Shown here: one piece after another, positions 41,070-49,443 of the stretch
How the letters are laid out: each line of letters starts with the position of its first letter
Numbering within the stretch: the stretch's first letter is position 1
Source: Modestobacter italicus
Lineage (GTDB): Bacteria > Actinomycetota > Actinomycetes > Mycobacteriales > Geodermatophilaceae
DNA: 64,000 nucleotides
Reading direction: 5' to 3'
Assembly: GCF_000306785.1 (NCBI RefSeq)
Contig: NC_017955.1
Span: 4,216,001-4,280,000 of the forward strand
Translations under genes and position numbers: made by a program
Notes under the pieces: model-generated
Databases searched by the model: none
The model's input: the letters and a program-made list of their open reading frames with translations, nothing else
Told to the model about the DNA's origin: nothing

Positions 41070-42065
41070 CTACCCCACCGGGTCCGGCCGGAAGCCCGCG
41101 GCGTCGCGGGTGAGCGCCCGGGCGAAGCGCTGCGACCACTCCCCCAGCCGCTCGCGCAGCTCGTCCGGGGCGACCACGGTGAACTCCGCCCGCACGGCGC
41201 CGAGCACCAGCACCGGCCAGTCCAGCGAGTCGGTGTCCATCCGCAGCCGGCAGCGGTCCGGGCCCTCGTCGGAGACCTGCGCCCAGCGGCCCACCCGGTC
41301 CCGCACCACCGCCGCCGGCGCCTCGACCACCGCCTCCACCGCGCGGCTCACCCGGAACTGGTCCAGGCCGGCGCGGACGAAGGCGGCGGCGTCCGCGGCG
41401 GGCAGCGGCCGGGGCGCGAACCGGGCCCCGGTGCCGGCCACGCCGGTCATCCGGTCCAGCCGGAAGCTCCGCCAGTCCCCGCGGGCGGGGTCGTAGGCGA
41501 CCAGGTACCAGCGCCGGCCGAGCGGCACCAGGCGGTGCGGTTCGACCAGCCGGGCACCCGCCTCCCCGGACGCCCGGGTGTAGGCGAACTCCAGCCGCCG
41601 GGTCTCCCGGCACGCCTGCGCCACCTCCACGAGCGCCTGCGGGTCGACCTCCGGCCCGCCGTCGGACCACGGCGGCGCCGGCACCGTGACGGCCCGCAGC
41701 GCGTCCACCCGGCGGCGCAGCCGGGCGGGGAGCACCGGCACCACCTTGGTCAGCGCCCGCACCGAGGGCTCGGCCATCCCGGCGACCACCCCGGCCGCCG
41801 CTGCCTGCAGGCCGACGACGAGCGCCACCGCCTCGTCGTCGTCGAGCACCAGCGGCGGCAGCGCGGCCCCGGCGGCCAGCCGGTAGCCGCCCTCGACCCC
41901 GGGCCGGGCCTCCACCGGGTAGCCGAGCTCGCGCAGCCGCTCGACGTCGCGGCGCAGCGTGCGGAGCGAGACGTCCAGCCGGCCGGCGAGGTCGGCGCCG
42001 GCCCAGTCCCGGCGTCCCTGGAGCAGGGTGAGCAACCGGAGGGCGCGGGACGTCGGATCGGTCAT
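41070..42065 (-). CDS. WYL-domain transcriptional regulator (YafY family)
   Basis: The 331-residue protein has an N-terminal HTH_11/DeoR-like winged helix (RALRLLTLLQGRRDWAGADL, VSLRTLRRDVERLRELGYPV) and a WYL domain at about 140-210 (VEPHRLVPLGRRWYLVAYDP and DWRSFRLDRM), followed by a WCX C-terminal extension. WYL domains sense nucleic acids or nucleotides and often regulate DNA-stress genes. The gene is divergent from a DinB-family gene, 91 bp apart, a common pairing in actinobacteria. Start ATG at 42065. Confidence 0.92.
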   Translation of the reverse strand: MTDPTSRALRLLTLLQGRRDWAGADLAGRLDVSLRTLRRDVERLRELGYPVEARPGVEGGYRLAAGAALPPLVLDDDEAVALVVGLQAAAAGVVAGMAEPSVRALTKVVPVLPARLRRRVDALRAVTVPAPPWSDGGPEVDPQALVEVAQACRETRRLEFAYTRASGEAGARLVEPHRLVPLGRRWYLVAYDPARGDWRSFRLDRMTGVAGTGARFAPRPLPAADAAAFVRAGLDQFRVSRAVEAVVEAPAAVVRDRVGRWAQVSDEGPDRCRLRMDTDSLDWPVLVLGAVRAEFTVVAPDELRERLGEWSQRFARALTRDAAGFRPDPVG

Positions 42066-42156
42066 GGCACGAGAGTCTCCCGGATCGCGGCCAGGATCTG
42101 GCACCGATGGCCCCTAGCGTCGTCCGTACGAGTTCGAACCGACGAGAGGCAGACCG

Positions 42157-42681
42157 ATGACCACGACCGAGGCCACCACCACCGCCACCGGCGAGCGGGC
42201 CGACCTGCTCGACGCACTGGGCAGCCACCGCTGGTTTCTGACCCGCACCGTCCAGGGGCTGACCGAGGAGCAGGCCCGGCTCCGGCCGACCGCCAGCGAG
42301 TTGACGCTCGGCGGGCTGGTCAAGCACGTCACCGCCACCGAGAAGATGTGGGCCGAGTTCGCCGTCGCCGGCCCCGCGACGTTCCCCACCTTCGACGAGT
42401 CGACGGCCGCCGACTGGGCCGCGGAGTTCGTGATGCTGCCGACCGAGACCCTGGGCGGGCTGCTGGCCGCGTACGCCGAGGTGGCGGAGCGCACCGACGA
42501 GCTGGTGCGCACCCTGGACCTCGACGTGACGCACCCGCTGCCCGAGGCGCCGTGGTTCACCCCGGGCGCCACCCGCTCGGCCCGCCGGGTGTTCCTGCAC
42601 GTGATCGCCGAGACCGCCCAGCACGCCGGGCACGCGGACATCCTGCGGGAGTCGATCGACGGCCAGAAGACGATGGGCTGA
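42157..42681 (+). CDS. DinB-family (DUF664-like) metal-dependent protein
   Basis: A 174-residue four-helix-bundle protein of the DinB superfamily. The three metal-binding His are in GGLVKHVTATE and in FLHVIAETAQHAGHADIL. Relatives include thiol-S-transferases for mycothiol and bacillithiol. It is controlled, by inference, by the divergent WYL regulator. Start ATG at 42157, preceded by GACGAGAGG. Confidence 0.88.
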   Translation: MTTTEATTTATGERADLLDALGSHRWFLTRTVQGLTEEQARLRPTASELTLGGLVKHVTATEKMWAEFAVAGPATFPTFDESTAADWAAEFVMLPTETLGGLLAAYAEVAERTDELVRTLDLDVTHPLPEAPWFTPGATRSARRVFLHVIAETAQHAGHADILRESIDGQKTMG

Positions 42682-42739
42682 CCGCTGTTCGCTCCTGGCG
42701 TGACCGGCAGGACCCCACCACGCCACCATCGGGCGTCTA

Positions 42740-42765
42740 CTGATCACACGTAAGTGAGTAATCAG
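42740..42765. promoter_or_regulatory. Nested inverted repeat before the HtrA-like gene
   Basis: The outer arms CTGAT/ATCAG (42740-42744, 42761-42765) enclose inner arms TCAC/GTGA (42744-42747, 42754-42757). The stretch is AT-richer than its surroundings and ends 9 bp before the chosen start codon. A regulator site is possible but not matched to any known consensus. Confidence 0.35.
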
Positions 42766-42774
42766 GGGGCACGG

Positions 42775-43725
42775 ATGGGCCTGGCGGACGAGCACGACAC
42801 CGAGCCGGCGCTGGACGCCTACTCGCGGGTGGTGACCACGGTGGCCGCGGAGATGGCGCCGCACGTGGCCGCGCTGGAGGTGAGCGGGCCCGGCGGCCGG
42901 GGCGGCGCGGGCTCCGGCGTCGTCGTCAGCGACGACGGGCTGCTGCTGACCAACGCGCACGTCGTCGCCCGGTCCACCGGCGGGCGGGCGGTGTTCAGCG
43001 ACGGCTCGGAGGCACCGGTCGAGGTCGTGGGCGCGGACCCGCTGTCGGACCTGGCCGTGGTCCGCGCCCGCGGCGCCACTCCCCCACCGGCGGTGCTCGG
43101 CGACGCCGCCACGCTGCAGGTCGGTCAGCTGGTGGTCGCGGTGGGCAACCCGTTCGGGCTGGCCGGCTCGGTCACCGCTGGGGTGGTGAGCGCGCTGGGC
43201 CGCTCGCTGCCCACCCGCGACGGGCGCACGGCCCGGGTGGTCGAGGACGTCATCCAGACCGACGCCGCGCTGAACCCGGGCAACTCCGGCGGCGCCCTGG
43301 CCGACGCCCGCGGCCGGGTCGTCGGGATCAACACCGCGGTGGCCGGCTGGGGTCTGGGCCTGGCCGTGCCGGTCAACGACACCAGCCGGCGGATCGTGGA
43401 GACGCTGCTGCGCGACGGCCGGGTGCGGCGGGCCTACCTGGGGCTGGTCAGCAGCCCGGTGCCGCTGCCGGCCGACCTCGCGGCGCGGACCGGCCAGCGG
43501 CGCGGGCTGCAGGTGCTCGACGTGATCGCCGGCTCCCCGGCCGACCGGGCCGGGCTCAAGCCCGGCGACCTGGTGCTGGAGGCCGGCCGGGCGCCGGTGG
43601 CCTCGGCGCAGAGCCTGCAGCGGCTGCTGTTCGCCGAGGCGATCGGCGAGCCGCTGCCGGTGACCGTCGTCCGGCACGGGGCCATGGTCGACGTCATCAC
43701 CGTCCCGAGCGAGCTCACCGGCTGA
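42775..43725 (+). CDS. Trypsin-like HtrA/DegP-type serine protease with PDZ domain, apparently cytosolic
   Basis: This 316-residue protein has a complete catalytic triad: His62 in LLTNAHVV, Asp92 in SDLAVV and Ser171 in NPGNSGG. A PDZ domain follows (about 215-310: GLQVLDVIAGSPADRAGLKP, GDLVLEAGRAPV). Unlike most actinobacterial HtrA proteins it has no signal peptide or membrane anchor before the protease domain, so it should be cytosolic. The ATG at 42775 is favoured by the preceding CAGGGGG; a GTG at 42754 would add only 7 residues. Converges on the lipoprotein gene with 3 bp between stops. Confidence 0.88.
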   Translation: MGLADEHDTEPALDAYSRVVTTVAAEMAPHVAALEVSGPGGRGGAGSGVVVSDDGLLLTNAHVVARSTGGRAVFSDGSEAPVEVVGADPLSDLAVVRARGATPPPAVLGDAATLQVGQLVVAVGNPFGLAGSVTAGVVSALGRSLPTRDGRTARVVEDVIQTDAALNPGNSGGALADARGRVVGINTAVAGWGLGLAVPVNDTSRRIVETLLRDGRVRRAYLGLVSSPVPLPADLAARTGQRRGLQVLDVIAGSPADRAGLKPGDLVLEAGRAPVASAQSLQRLLFAEAIGEPLPVTVVRHGAMVDVITVPSELTG

Positions 43726-43728
43726 CCG

Positions 43729-44460
43729 TCAGCCCAGCGGCACGCAGAGCGCGTCCGGGTCGTCGGGGCACACCTCACCCTGGGTCACCGCGCCCACCGA
43801 CAGCGGCTGCTCGACGTCGGCGTCGGTCCGCAGCCGGAGGTCGGAGATGCGCGCCTGCAGCGTCCGCAGGACGTCGTCGCGGCCCTGCGGGGTCGCCGCG
43901 GTGACCGCCCGGTCGAGCACGACGTACCCGGTCACCCGGGGCGTGCCGCGCGCGTGGAAGGAGTCGGTCGTCGGCAGCAGCGGGGCGTCCGGGCAGTAGG
44001 TCTCGTCCGCCGTGGCCGGTTCGAAGAAGACCCCGATCGGACCGGTGCCGGCCGGGGTCCCCGGTCCCGGGGTCACCGTCAGGTGCGCTGCGAGACCGCC
44101 GGCGAGCGGAGACGACGTCTCGAAGGTGAGCACGACCGGCACCGTCTGCACCGCCGTGGTGTCCAGCCCGCAGTCGTCGGCCAGCTGCGGGATCGACGGC
44201 CCGATCCCGGTCCGCACCCGGTCGACCGAGACGGTCAGCGACCCGGCGGCACGACCCCCGGTGAGGGTGGCGGCCGCCAGCGGGACCGGGTACCGGACCG
44301 GCGGCGCCGCCGGGGCGACGGTGCCGTCCGCGCTGCTCACGGGAGGCACCGGGGCCGCCTCGGGGTGGGCCACCGCGTCGAGGAAGCCGCACCCGGAGGT
44401 GGACAGGACAGCGGCGACGAGGGCCGCGACGCCGGTGCTGCGCCGCCCTGGTCGACGCAC
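43729..44460 (-). CDS. Putative secreted lipoprotein
   Basis: A 243-residue protein starting at GTG 44460 with a basic, then hydrophobic leader STGVAALVAAVLSTSGC and a plausible lipobox T-S-G-C at about residues 21-24. The mature part is beta-rich with paired Cys (DDCGLD, TYCPDA, EVCPDDPDALC) that may form disulfides. No family recognised; the general look is that of a surface lipoprotein of unknown binding function. Confidence 0.65.
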   Translation of the reverse strand: MRRPGRRSTGVAALVAAVLSTSGCGFLDAVAHPEAAPVPPVSSADGTVAPAAPPVRYPVPLAAATLTGGRAAGSLTVSVDRVRTGIGPSIPQLADDCGLDTTAVQTVPVVLTFETSSPLAGGLAAHLTVTPGPGTPAGTGPIGVFFEPATADETYCPDAPLLPTTDSFHARGTPRVTGYVVLDRAVTAATPQGRDDVLRTLQARISDLRLRTDADVEQPLSVGAVTQGEVCPDDPDALCVPLG

Positions 44461-44569
44461 GCGGGCAGACGGCACCGGGCTCCTCGGGACGAGTTGTGGG
44501 CCGAGAGCGTCCCATTCCCCGGCCACGGGCGGAAGAGGCGCGGCATGGTCCCGCCGTGCCACGGTCGGG

Positions 44570-45160
44570 TCAGGTGCTCAGCGCGCTCCGCGCCGTCGCG
44601 GCGGGCAGCAGGGTGAACCGCCAGGCCGGTGGCGGACGCCGGCCGTGCAGCACCACCCGGCAGGCGCCGAGGTCGGCGACGCCGGCGAACCCCTCGGCGC
44701 GCTGGTGCAGCCAGAGCAGGAACGGGTGGCCGTCGACGTCCATGGTGGTGCGCGGCCAGCTGCGGACGTCGTCCAGCCGGGCAGCGACGGTCCGGCCGGT
44801 CACCCCGGCCTGCTGGGTCCAGCGCAGCGTGTCCTCGGCCGACGCGGCGTGCGGGATCAGCTTGAGCAGCATGCTGGTCACCGCCGTCTCGGCGACGCCG
44901 CGCAGGCTGCCGTCGACGGTCCAGCCGCCGTCCGCGTCGGGGCGGCACCCGCGCCGGGCGATGGTGCGCACCGACCAGGCCGGTGGCGCGTCCGGCGGGG
45001 TGCCCGGCGGCGGGACGGGGCCGACGCTGACGTCCTCCCACCAGGAGGGTGCGCCCGGCGCGGCGGTGCCGCGGGCGGCGGCGAGCAGGGAGAGGGACCG
45101 GGGAGGCACGCCCGCCGGCACCAGCACCGGCATGTCCAGGCCGGCCAGCGAGATCGTCAT
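44570..45160 (-). CDS. Hypothetical protein
   Basis: The 196-residue soluble protein starts at ATG 45160 (another Met 27 bases later is possible). Segments such as GRTVAARLDDVRSWPRTTMD, DGHPFLLWLHQRAEGFAGVA and ACRVVLHGR have normal coding character. No family recognised and no motif supports a function. It lies 76 bp from the divergent VOC gene. Confidence 0.6.
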   Translation of the reverse strand: MTISLAGLDMPVLVPAGVPPRSLSLLAAARGTAAPGAPSWWEDVSVGPVPPPGTPPDAPPAWSVRTIARRGCRPDADGGWTVDGSLRGVAETAVTSMLLKLIPHAASAEDTLRWTQQAGVTGRTVAARLDDVRSWPRTTMDVDGHPFLLWLHQRAEGFAGVADLGACRVVLHGRRPPPAWRFTLLPAATARSALST

Positions 45161-45236
45161 CGAGGATGATCTACACCCACCGGGCGCCCGCCGTCGAGGT
45201 CCCGGCGCAGACCGGCCGGCGCTACGGTCGCGCGCC

Positions 45237-45626
45237 ATGGGACCCCTGGCGCTGTTCGAGGTCACGCTGGACTGCCCGGAGCCCCGGGCGCTGGCCGAGT
45301 TCTACCGCCGGGCGCTCGGCTGGGCCTACGCGCCGGGCCACGAGCAGGACGACCCGGACGGCGACGAGTGGCTGGTGCTGCTCCCGCCGGGCGGCGGCAC
45401 CCGGCTGGCCTTCCAGCGCTCCCCCGCGGCCGTGCCGCCCTGGCGCACCGGCGCCCGGGTGCACCTGGACGTCGCCGTCCCGGACCTGGCCGCGGGGCAC
45501 GCGCACCTGCTGGCCTGCGGTGCCCGGGCGCTGACCGGGTCGCCGGCGGAGGAGGGCCACCCCGAGGACCTGTTCCGGGTCTACGCCGACCCGGTGGGCC
45601 ACCCGTTCTGCGCCACCCAGGTCTGA
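45237..45626 (+). CDS. VOC (glyoxalase/bleomycin-resistance-like) domain protein
   Basis: A 129-residue protein with two beta-alpha-beta-beta-beta units: LALFEVTLDCPEPRALAEFY then RVHLDVAVPDLAAGHAHLLA and a final VYADPVGHPFC. One candidate metal His is in the second unit and the terminal P-x-G-H-P-F-C is typical of glyoxalase-like_dom proteins; the Glu/His set for a true glyoxalase I is incomplete. Probably binds a small molecule. Start ATG at 45237. Confidence 0.88.
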   Translation: MGPLALFEVTLDCPEPRALAEFYRRALGWAYAPGHEQDDPDGDEWLVLLPPGGGTRLAFQRSPAAVPPWRTGARVHLDVAVPDLAAGHAHLLACGARALTGSPAEEGHPEDLFRVYADPVGHPFCATQV

Positions 45627-45632
45627 GCCGGC

Positions 45633-46463
45633 TCAGCGCGCCGGCGCCCGCTCCCGCTCGGCCGGCCGCGGCGGTGCGTCGTAGGCACGCTGGACGGTGA
45701 GGTCGCCGGCGTCCCCGTAGAGCCGGCCCTCACGGGACTTCACCCCGGCCACCAGCACGATGCTCACCACGACGAGCAGCGACCACGAGCCGAGCTTGGC
45801 CGCGTGCACCAGCGTCCACACCGACTCCTGCGACGGGTACTGCCAGGCGCGCAGCCAGGTGGCGGCGTTCTCGGCGACCCACAGGAAGAAGCCGATCAGG
45901 CCGAAGGACAGCGCGAGCGGCATCGCGTAGCGACGGCGGCCGACGGTGAAGTGCACCCAGGTGCGCCGGGTGACGACCAGCAGCGCGAGGGCCAGCGGCA
46001 GCCGCACGTCCCAGGTGACGTGCGAGGTGAAGAAGTTCAGGTAGACCAGGCCGGCCACCCCGGCCGTCGCACGCGGCCGGTAGCCGGTGATGCGCAGGTC
46101 GAACCGGCGCCAGGCCTGGCAGACGTAGCTGCCGACAGCGGCGTACATGAACCCGCTGTACAGCGGGACGCCGCCGATCGCCGCGTGCCCGGTGTCGGGG
46201 TAGGACCAGGAGCCCTGCCGGACCTTGAACAGCTCGAGGGCCAGCCCGACCAGGTGGAAGCCGAAGATGACGGCGACCTCCCGGCCGGTCTCCCAGCCCA
46301 CGAGCCACAGCCCCAGCGTCACCGCCAGGCACCAGGCCAGCAGCGCGTCGGCCGGGTCGACCGGGAGCGGCAGGACCCGGACGAGCGCCAGGCCGAGGAA
46401 GAAGAGGACGGCGAACAGGCAGCACTGCGCCTCGAGCCAGGCGAACCGGAGCAGCTGACGCAC
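45633..46463 (-). CDS. DUF817 integral membrane protein
   Basis: The 276-residue protein has about eight hydrophobic segments and the DUF817 signature GSWSYPD...GVPLYSGFMYAAVGSYVCQAWR, followed by FTSHVTWDVRLPLALALL and W-V-A-E-N-A-A-T-W. The conserved Trp, Tyr and His residues in membrane loops suggest an enzyme or transporter, but the function is unknown. GTG start at 46463. The 231 bp to the next, divergent gene hold no recognisable gene. Confidence 0.85.
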   Translation of the reverse strand: MRQLLRFAWLEAQCCLFAVLFFLGLALVRVLPLPVDPADALLAWCLAVTLGLWLVGWETGREVAVIFGFHLVGLALELFKVRQGSWSYPDTGHAAIGGVPLYSGFMYAAVGSYVCQAWRRFDLRITGYRPRATAGVAGLVYLNFFTSHVTWDVRLPLALALLVVTRRTWVHFTVGRRRYAMPLALSFGLIGFFLWVAENAATWLRAWQYPSQESVWTLVHAAKLGSWSLLVVVSIVLVAGVKSREGRLYGDAGDLTVQRAYDAPPRPAERERAPAR

Positions 46464-46694
46464 GCGCCGAGGCTAGGGGACGGCGGCCCCCGCGCCCGGC
46501 AGGCCCGACCGCACGTCAGGATCACGGGGCGCACGGCCCCCTTGACGCCCCCGGGCACCGGGAGAAGCGTCGTCCTCCGCGAGGACATCCGTCCTGGCGC
46601 GGGGGTCCCGGGACGCTGGACGGGGACGCCGCCCCGGGTCGACTCCCCGCTCTCCGTCCGCCCCGGTGCGGACCTCGGCCTCGAGGAGGCCGGA

Positions 46695-47447
46695 GTGACC
46701 GAGAACCGAAGCCCCTACCCCGTCCGTGTGGACGCCGTGCTGGACCCCGCGACCTCGCGGTGGCTGTGGCTGGTCAAGTGGCTGCTGCTGATCCCGCACG
46801 CCATCGTGCTGTTCTTCCTCTGGCTCGGCTTCTTCGTGCTCAGCGTGGTCGCGTTCTTCGCGATCCTGGTGACCGGTCGCTACCCCCGGGACCTGTTCGA
46901 CTTCAACGTCGGGGTGCTGCGCTGGACCTGGCGGGTGCACTACTACGGCTACGGAGCGCTGGGCACCGACCGCTACCCGCCGTTCACCCTCGCCGAGGTG
47001 CCCGACTACCCGGCGCACCTCGACGTCCCCTACCCCGAGCGGTTGTCCCGGGGGCTCGTCCTGGTCAAGTCGTGGCTGCTGGCCATCCCGCACTACCTCG
47101 TCCTCGCCGTCTTCATCGGCGGTGGGTGGTGGCTGGGCACCGGCGGTGCCGACGGGTGGGACGACAGCTGGACCGCCGGCGGGGGCCTGGTCGGGCTGCT
47201 GGTGCTGATCGCCGCCATCGTGCTGCTGATCACCGGCCGCTACCCCCGGCCGCTGTACGACTTCGTGATGGGCATGGACCGGTGGGTGCTCCGGGTCGCC
47301 GCCTACGCGGGGCTGATGACCGACCGCTACCCACCGTTCCGGCTCGACCTGGGCGGTGACGACCCGGGCGGGACGCCGGCCGTCCCGGTCCCGCCGGCTC
47401 CTCGCGGGACGCCGGTGACCCCGCCGCCGGTCGGCGCCCCGGGCTGA
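46695..47447 (+). CDS. DUF4389 membrane protein
   Basis: A 250-residue protein with two copies of the DUF4389 unit, each with a hydrophobic helix pair and an I-T-G-R-Y-P-R motif: first WLWLVKWLLLIPHAIVLFFL...TGRYPRDLFDF and second LVKSWLLAIPHYLVLAVF...TGRYPRPLYDF, both closing in T-D-R-Y-P-P-F. The tail is Pro-rich. Function unknown. GTG start at 46695 after GAGGAGGCCGGA. A strong terminator follows. Confidence 0.88.
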   Translation: MTENRSPYPVRVDAVLDPATSRWLWLVKWLLLIPHAIVLFFLWLGFFVLSVVAFFAILVTGRYPRDLFDFNVGVLRWTWRVHYYGYGALGTDRYPPFTLAEVPDYPAHLDVPYPERLSRGLVLVKSWLLAIPHYLVLAVFIGGGWWLGTGGADGWDDSWTAGGGLVGLLVLIAAIVLLITGRYPRPLYDFVMGMDRWVLRVAAYAGLMTDRYPPFRLDLGGDDPGGTPAVPVPPAPRGTPVTPPPVGAPG

Positions 47448-47450
47448 ACT

Positions 47451-47482
47451 CCGGGGCGGCGCCGGTCCCGGCGCCGCCCCGG
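47451..47482. terminator. Perfect hairpin between convergent genes
   Basis: The 15-bp arms CCGGGGCGGCGCCGG at 47451-47465 and 47468-47482 are exact complements. It lies between the stops of the DUF4389 gene (47447) and the SRPBCC gene (47486) and can serve both. Confidence 0.85.
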
Positions 47483-47485
47483 GTG

Positions 47486-47974
47486 TCAGCTGAACGCAGC
47501 GCCCGTCTGGGCCGCCGCCAGCGCCTCCGGGCCCTCGAAGGAGTTCGGCCGGCCGGCCCCGGCGGCGATGAGGGTGCGGAGGCTGCCGGTGACGTACTCG
47601 CCCCAGGCGCGGGAGCAGACCTGGTAGCACTCGGCCTGCGGGTACAGCCCCTCGTGGGTGAAGCGGACCTCGGTCGACCCGTCGCGCTCGGTGATGTCGA
47701 AGACGACGGTCGTCCCGGTCCACTCCTCCTTGTCCGCCGGGAAGCTCAGCCAGCTGTCGGTCACCAGCCAGGCCACCCGGCGGCCCGGCTCGAGCTCGGT
47801 GATCCGGAACTCCGACCAGTGGATGTCCGGGACGGTGTAGCTGAAGACGGCGCCCAGCTCGTCGGTCGGGCCGGTGATGGTCCCCGACCACCAGGCGCGG
47901 ACGTCGGTGATCGCGGCGAAGGCCTGCTCCGGGGTCTGCTCGACGGTGAAGGTGTAGCTGAGGCTGGTGTCCAT
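47486..47974 (-). CDS. SRPBCC (AHSA1-like) protein
   Basis: The 162-residue START/SRPBCC-fold protein has a strand-helix lead TFTVEQTPEQAFAAITDVRA followed by W-W-S-G and later WTGTTVVFDI and CYQVCSRAWGEYVTGSLRTL. These proteins have a deep hydrophobic pocket for ligands. Divergent from an HxlR regulator with a shared inverted repeat between, so it is probably a regulated detoxification or stress gene. Start ATG at 47974. Confidence 0.88.
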   Translation of the reverse strand: MDTSLSYTFTVEQTPEQAFAAITDVRAWWSGTITGPTDELGAVFSYTVPDIHWSEFRITELEPGRRVAWLVTDSWLSFPADKEEWTGTTVVFDITERDGSTEVRFTHEGLYPQAECYQVCSRAWGEYVTGSLRTLIAAGAGRPNSFEGPEALAAAQTGAAFS

Positions 47975-48045
47975 GGGAGGTGCACCTCTCGTCCGTGCCG
48001 TCCGGTTCGCTCGCCGGTCCGACATGCCTGCTTTCATGATGCAAG

Positions 48046-48072
48046 TCACGCTACGGGCAGGAGCTAGCGTGA
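48046..48072. promoter_or_regulatory. Candidate HxlR operator
   Basis: TCACGCTA (48046-48053) and TAGCGTGA (48065-48072) are perfect 8-bp arms with an 11-bp spacer, midway between the divergent SRPBCC and HxlR starts. Surrounding GCAAGT and AAGCAAGT sequences extend the similarity. Binding by the adjacent HxlR protein is inferred. Confidence 0.65.
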
Positions 48073-48090
48073 AGCAAGTACTCTGCTCGC

Positions 48091-48579
48091 ATGCTCGGGA
48101 AGACGTACGACCGCGAGGTGTGCTCGATGGCCCGCGCCCTGGAGGTGGTGGGCGAGCGGTGGAGCCTGCTGATCGTCCGGGACGCGCTGTTCGCCGGCGT
48201 GACCCGGTTCAGCGACTTCCAGCGCGGCCTGGGCATCGCGCCCAACGTGCTGGCGGCCAGGCTCGACGCCTTCGTCACCGCGGGGCTGATGGAGCGCCGG
48301 CGGTACGCCGACCAGCCCGAGCAGTTCGACTACGTGCTGACGCCGATGGGCCGCGACCTGTCCACCTCGATCGTCGCGCTCACGCAGTGGGGCGACCGGT
48401 GGGCCGGGACCGGCGAGCCGCCGATCCTCTACACCCACGCGGGGTGCGGCGGCGCGGTCGAGTCGCGGAGCGTCTGCACGACGTGCGGGACGCACGACCC
48501 GGACGACGTGCAGGCCCGCCCCGGCCCCGGGATGCCCGCGGGCTACGTGGAGGCCCGCCGCCGCGGCCGCACCGCCTGA
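48091..48579 (+). CDS. HxlR-family transcriptional regulator
   Basis: The 162-residue winged-helix protein begins MLGKTYDREVCSMARALEVV and continues GERWSLLIVRDALFAGVTRF, the HxlR signature with a conserved Cys near residue 11 used for redox or electrophile sensing. A C-terminal extension holds four Cys (AGCGGAV...VCTTCG) that may bind zinc. Divergent from the SRPBCC gene. Start ATG at 48091. A 30-bp palindrome follows its stop. Confidence 0.92.
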   Translation: MLGKTYDREVCSMARALEVVGERWSLLIVRDALFAGVTRFSDFQRGLGIAPNVLAARLDAFVTAGLMERRRYADQPEQFDYVLTPMGRDLSTSIVALTQWGDRWAGTGEPPILYTHAGCGGAVESRSVCTTCGTHDPDDVQARPGPGMPAGYVEARRRGRTA

Positions 48580-48582
48580 CCG

Positions 48583-48612
48583 TCGGGGCCATGTTGGCCA
48601 ACATGGCCCCGA
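48583..48612. terminator. Perfect 30-bp palindrome between convergent genes
   Basis: The half-site TCGGGGCCATGTTGG at 48583-48597 is exactly repeated in inverse at 48598-48612 with no spacer. It begins 4 bp after the HxlR stop and ends 11 bp before the stop of the B3/B4-domain gene. As RNA it is a hairpin usable on both strands. Confidence 0.75.
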
Positions 48613-48623
48613 GCGGACGCCGG

Positions 48624-49379
48624 TCAGCTCCTCTTCGGGCGGTCGGCGGCGCCGATCTGCCGGCGGTGGACGACGGCGTCCCGGCTGAGCGCGAGCAGGC
48701 CGTCGGTGAGGGCGTCGGCCGCGGCCTGCACCTCCTCATCGGTCAGCGGGTCGAGGGCGTCGAGGATGAAGACGGCGCTGCTGGTGTCGGTGGTGATCCG
48801 GGTGCGGACGCCCTGCCGCCAGTTCCAGCGACGGCAGGTGACGCCGAGCTGGTCGCGCCAGACGACCTCACCGGGTTCGGGGTGCTCGACGGCGGGCTCG
48901 CCGGCGGCGGTGGTGTCGAAGGGCTCGTCGCCGGCGGCGCGGACCAGCCGGGGCGGCCCGGCGTAGGCGGCGCGGTCCTCCCCGCCCAGCGGGAGCAGGT
49001 GCGCGATGGACACGGCGTTGTAGACGTCGGTGATCCGGTCGATGCGCGGCAGCCCGCCGGGCTCGAGGCGGCGCAGGAGGGCCTCGACGCTGGGCCGGGT
49101 GCGCTGCGGCTTGGCACCGAACGCGCGGTAGGCCTCCCGCCAGGCGGCCGGGTGCGGCAGCTGCTCCGGCCTCCGACCGTCGAGCAGCCGGCGGGCGGTG
49201 GCCTCCGCGGCGGTGAGGACGCGCTCGCTGACCTCGTCGCTGGGCCCGCCACGGAGGCCGTCGCCGGTCACTAGCAGCGCTCGGTAGTCCGGCTGCAGCT
49301 CGAACACCGCCGCATCGACGCTCGCCGCGGCCAACCACGCCTCCGCGTCGGGGTGCGGTCGTCCGTCCTGGTGGGTCAT
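48624..49379 (-). CDS. B3/B4 (PheT editing-like) domain protein
   Basis: A 251-residue protein resembling the free-standing B3/4 domain of the phenylalanyl-tRNA synthetase beta chain: WREAYRAFGAKPQRTRPSVE, IDRITDVYNAVSI, and LGVTCRRWNWRQGVRTRITT are the family markers. In PheRS this domain edits Tyr-tRNA(Phe); stand-alone versions are uncharacterised but could be tRNA-editing or amino-acid-binding proteins. Start ATG at 49379. It lies 65 bp after the arr gene on the same strand. Confidence 0.85.
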   Translation of the reverse strand: MTHQDGRPHPDAEAWLAAASVDAAVFELQPDYRALLVTGDGLRGGPSDEVSERVLTAAEATARRLLDGRRPEQLPHPAAWREAYRAFGAKPQRTRPSVEALLRRLEPGGLPRIDRITDVYNAVSIAHLLPLGGEDRAAYAGPPRLVRAAGDEPFDTTAAGEPAVEHPEPGEVVWRDQLGVTCRRWNWRQGVRTRITTDTSSAVFILDALDPLTDEEVQAAADALTDGLLALSRDAVVHRRQIGAADRPKRS

Positions 49380-49443
49380 CTGCGGCCTCCGCCTCGGAAG
49401 ATGAGCGTCCCCGACCGTCCAGCCGGCGGCCGCGTGCGGCCCC

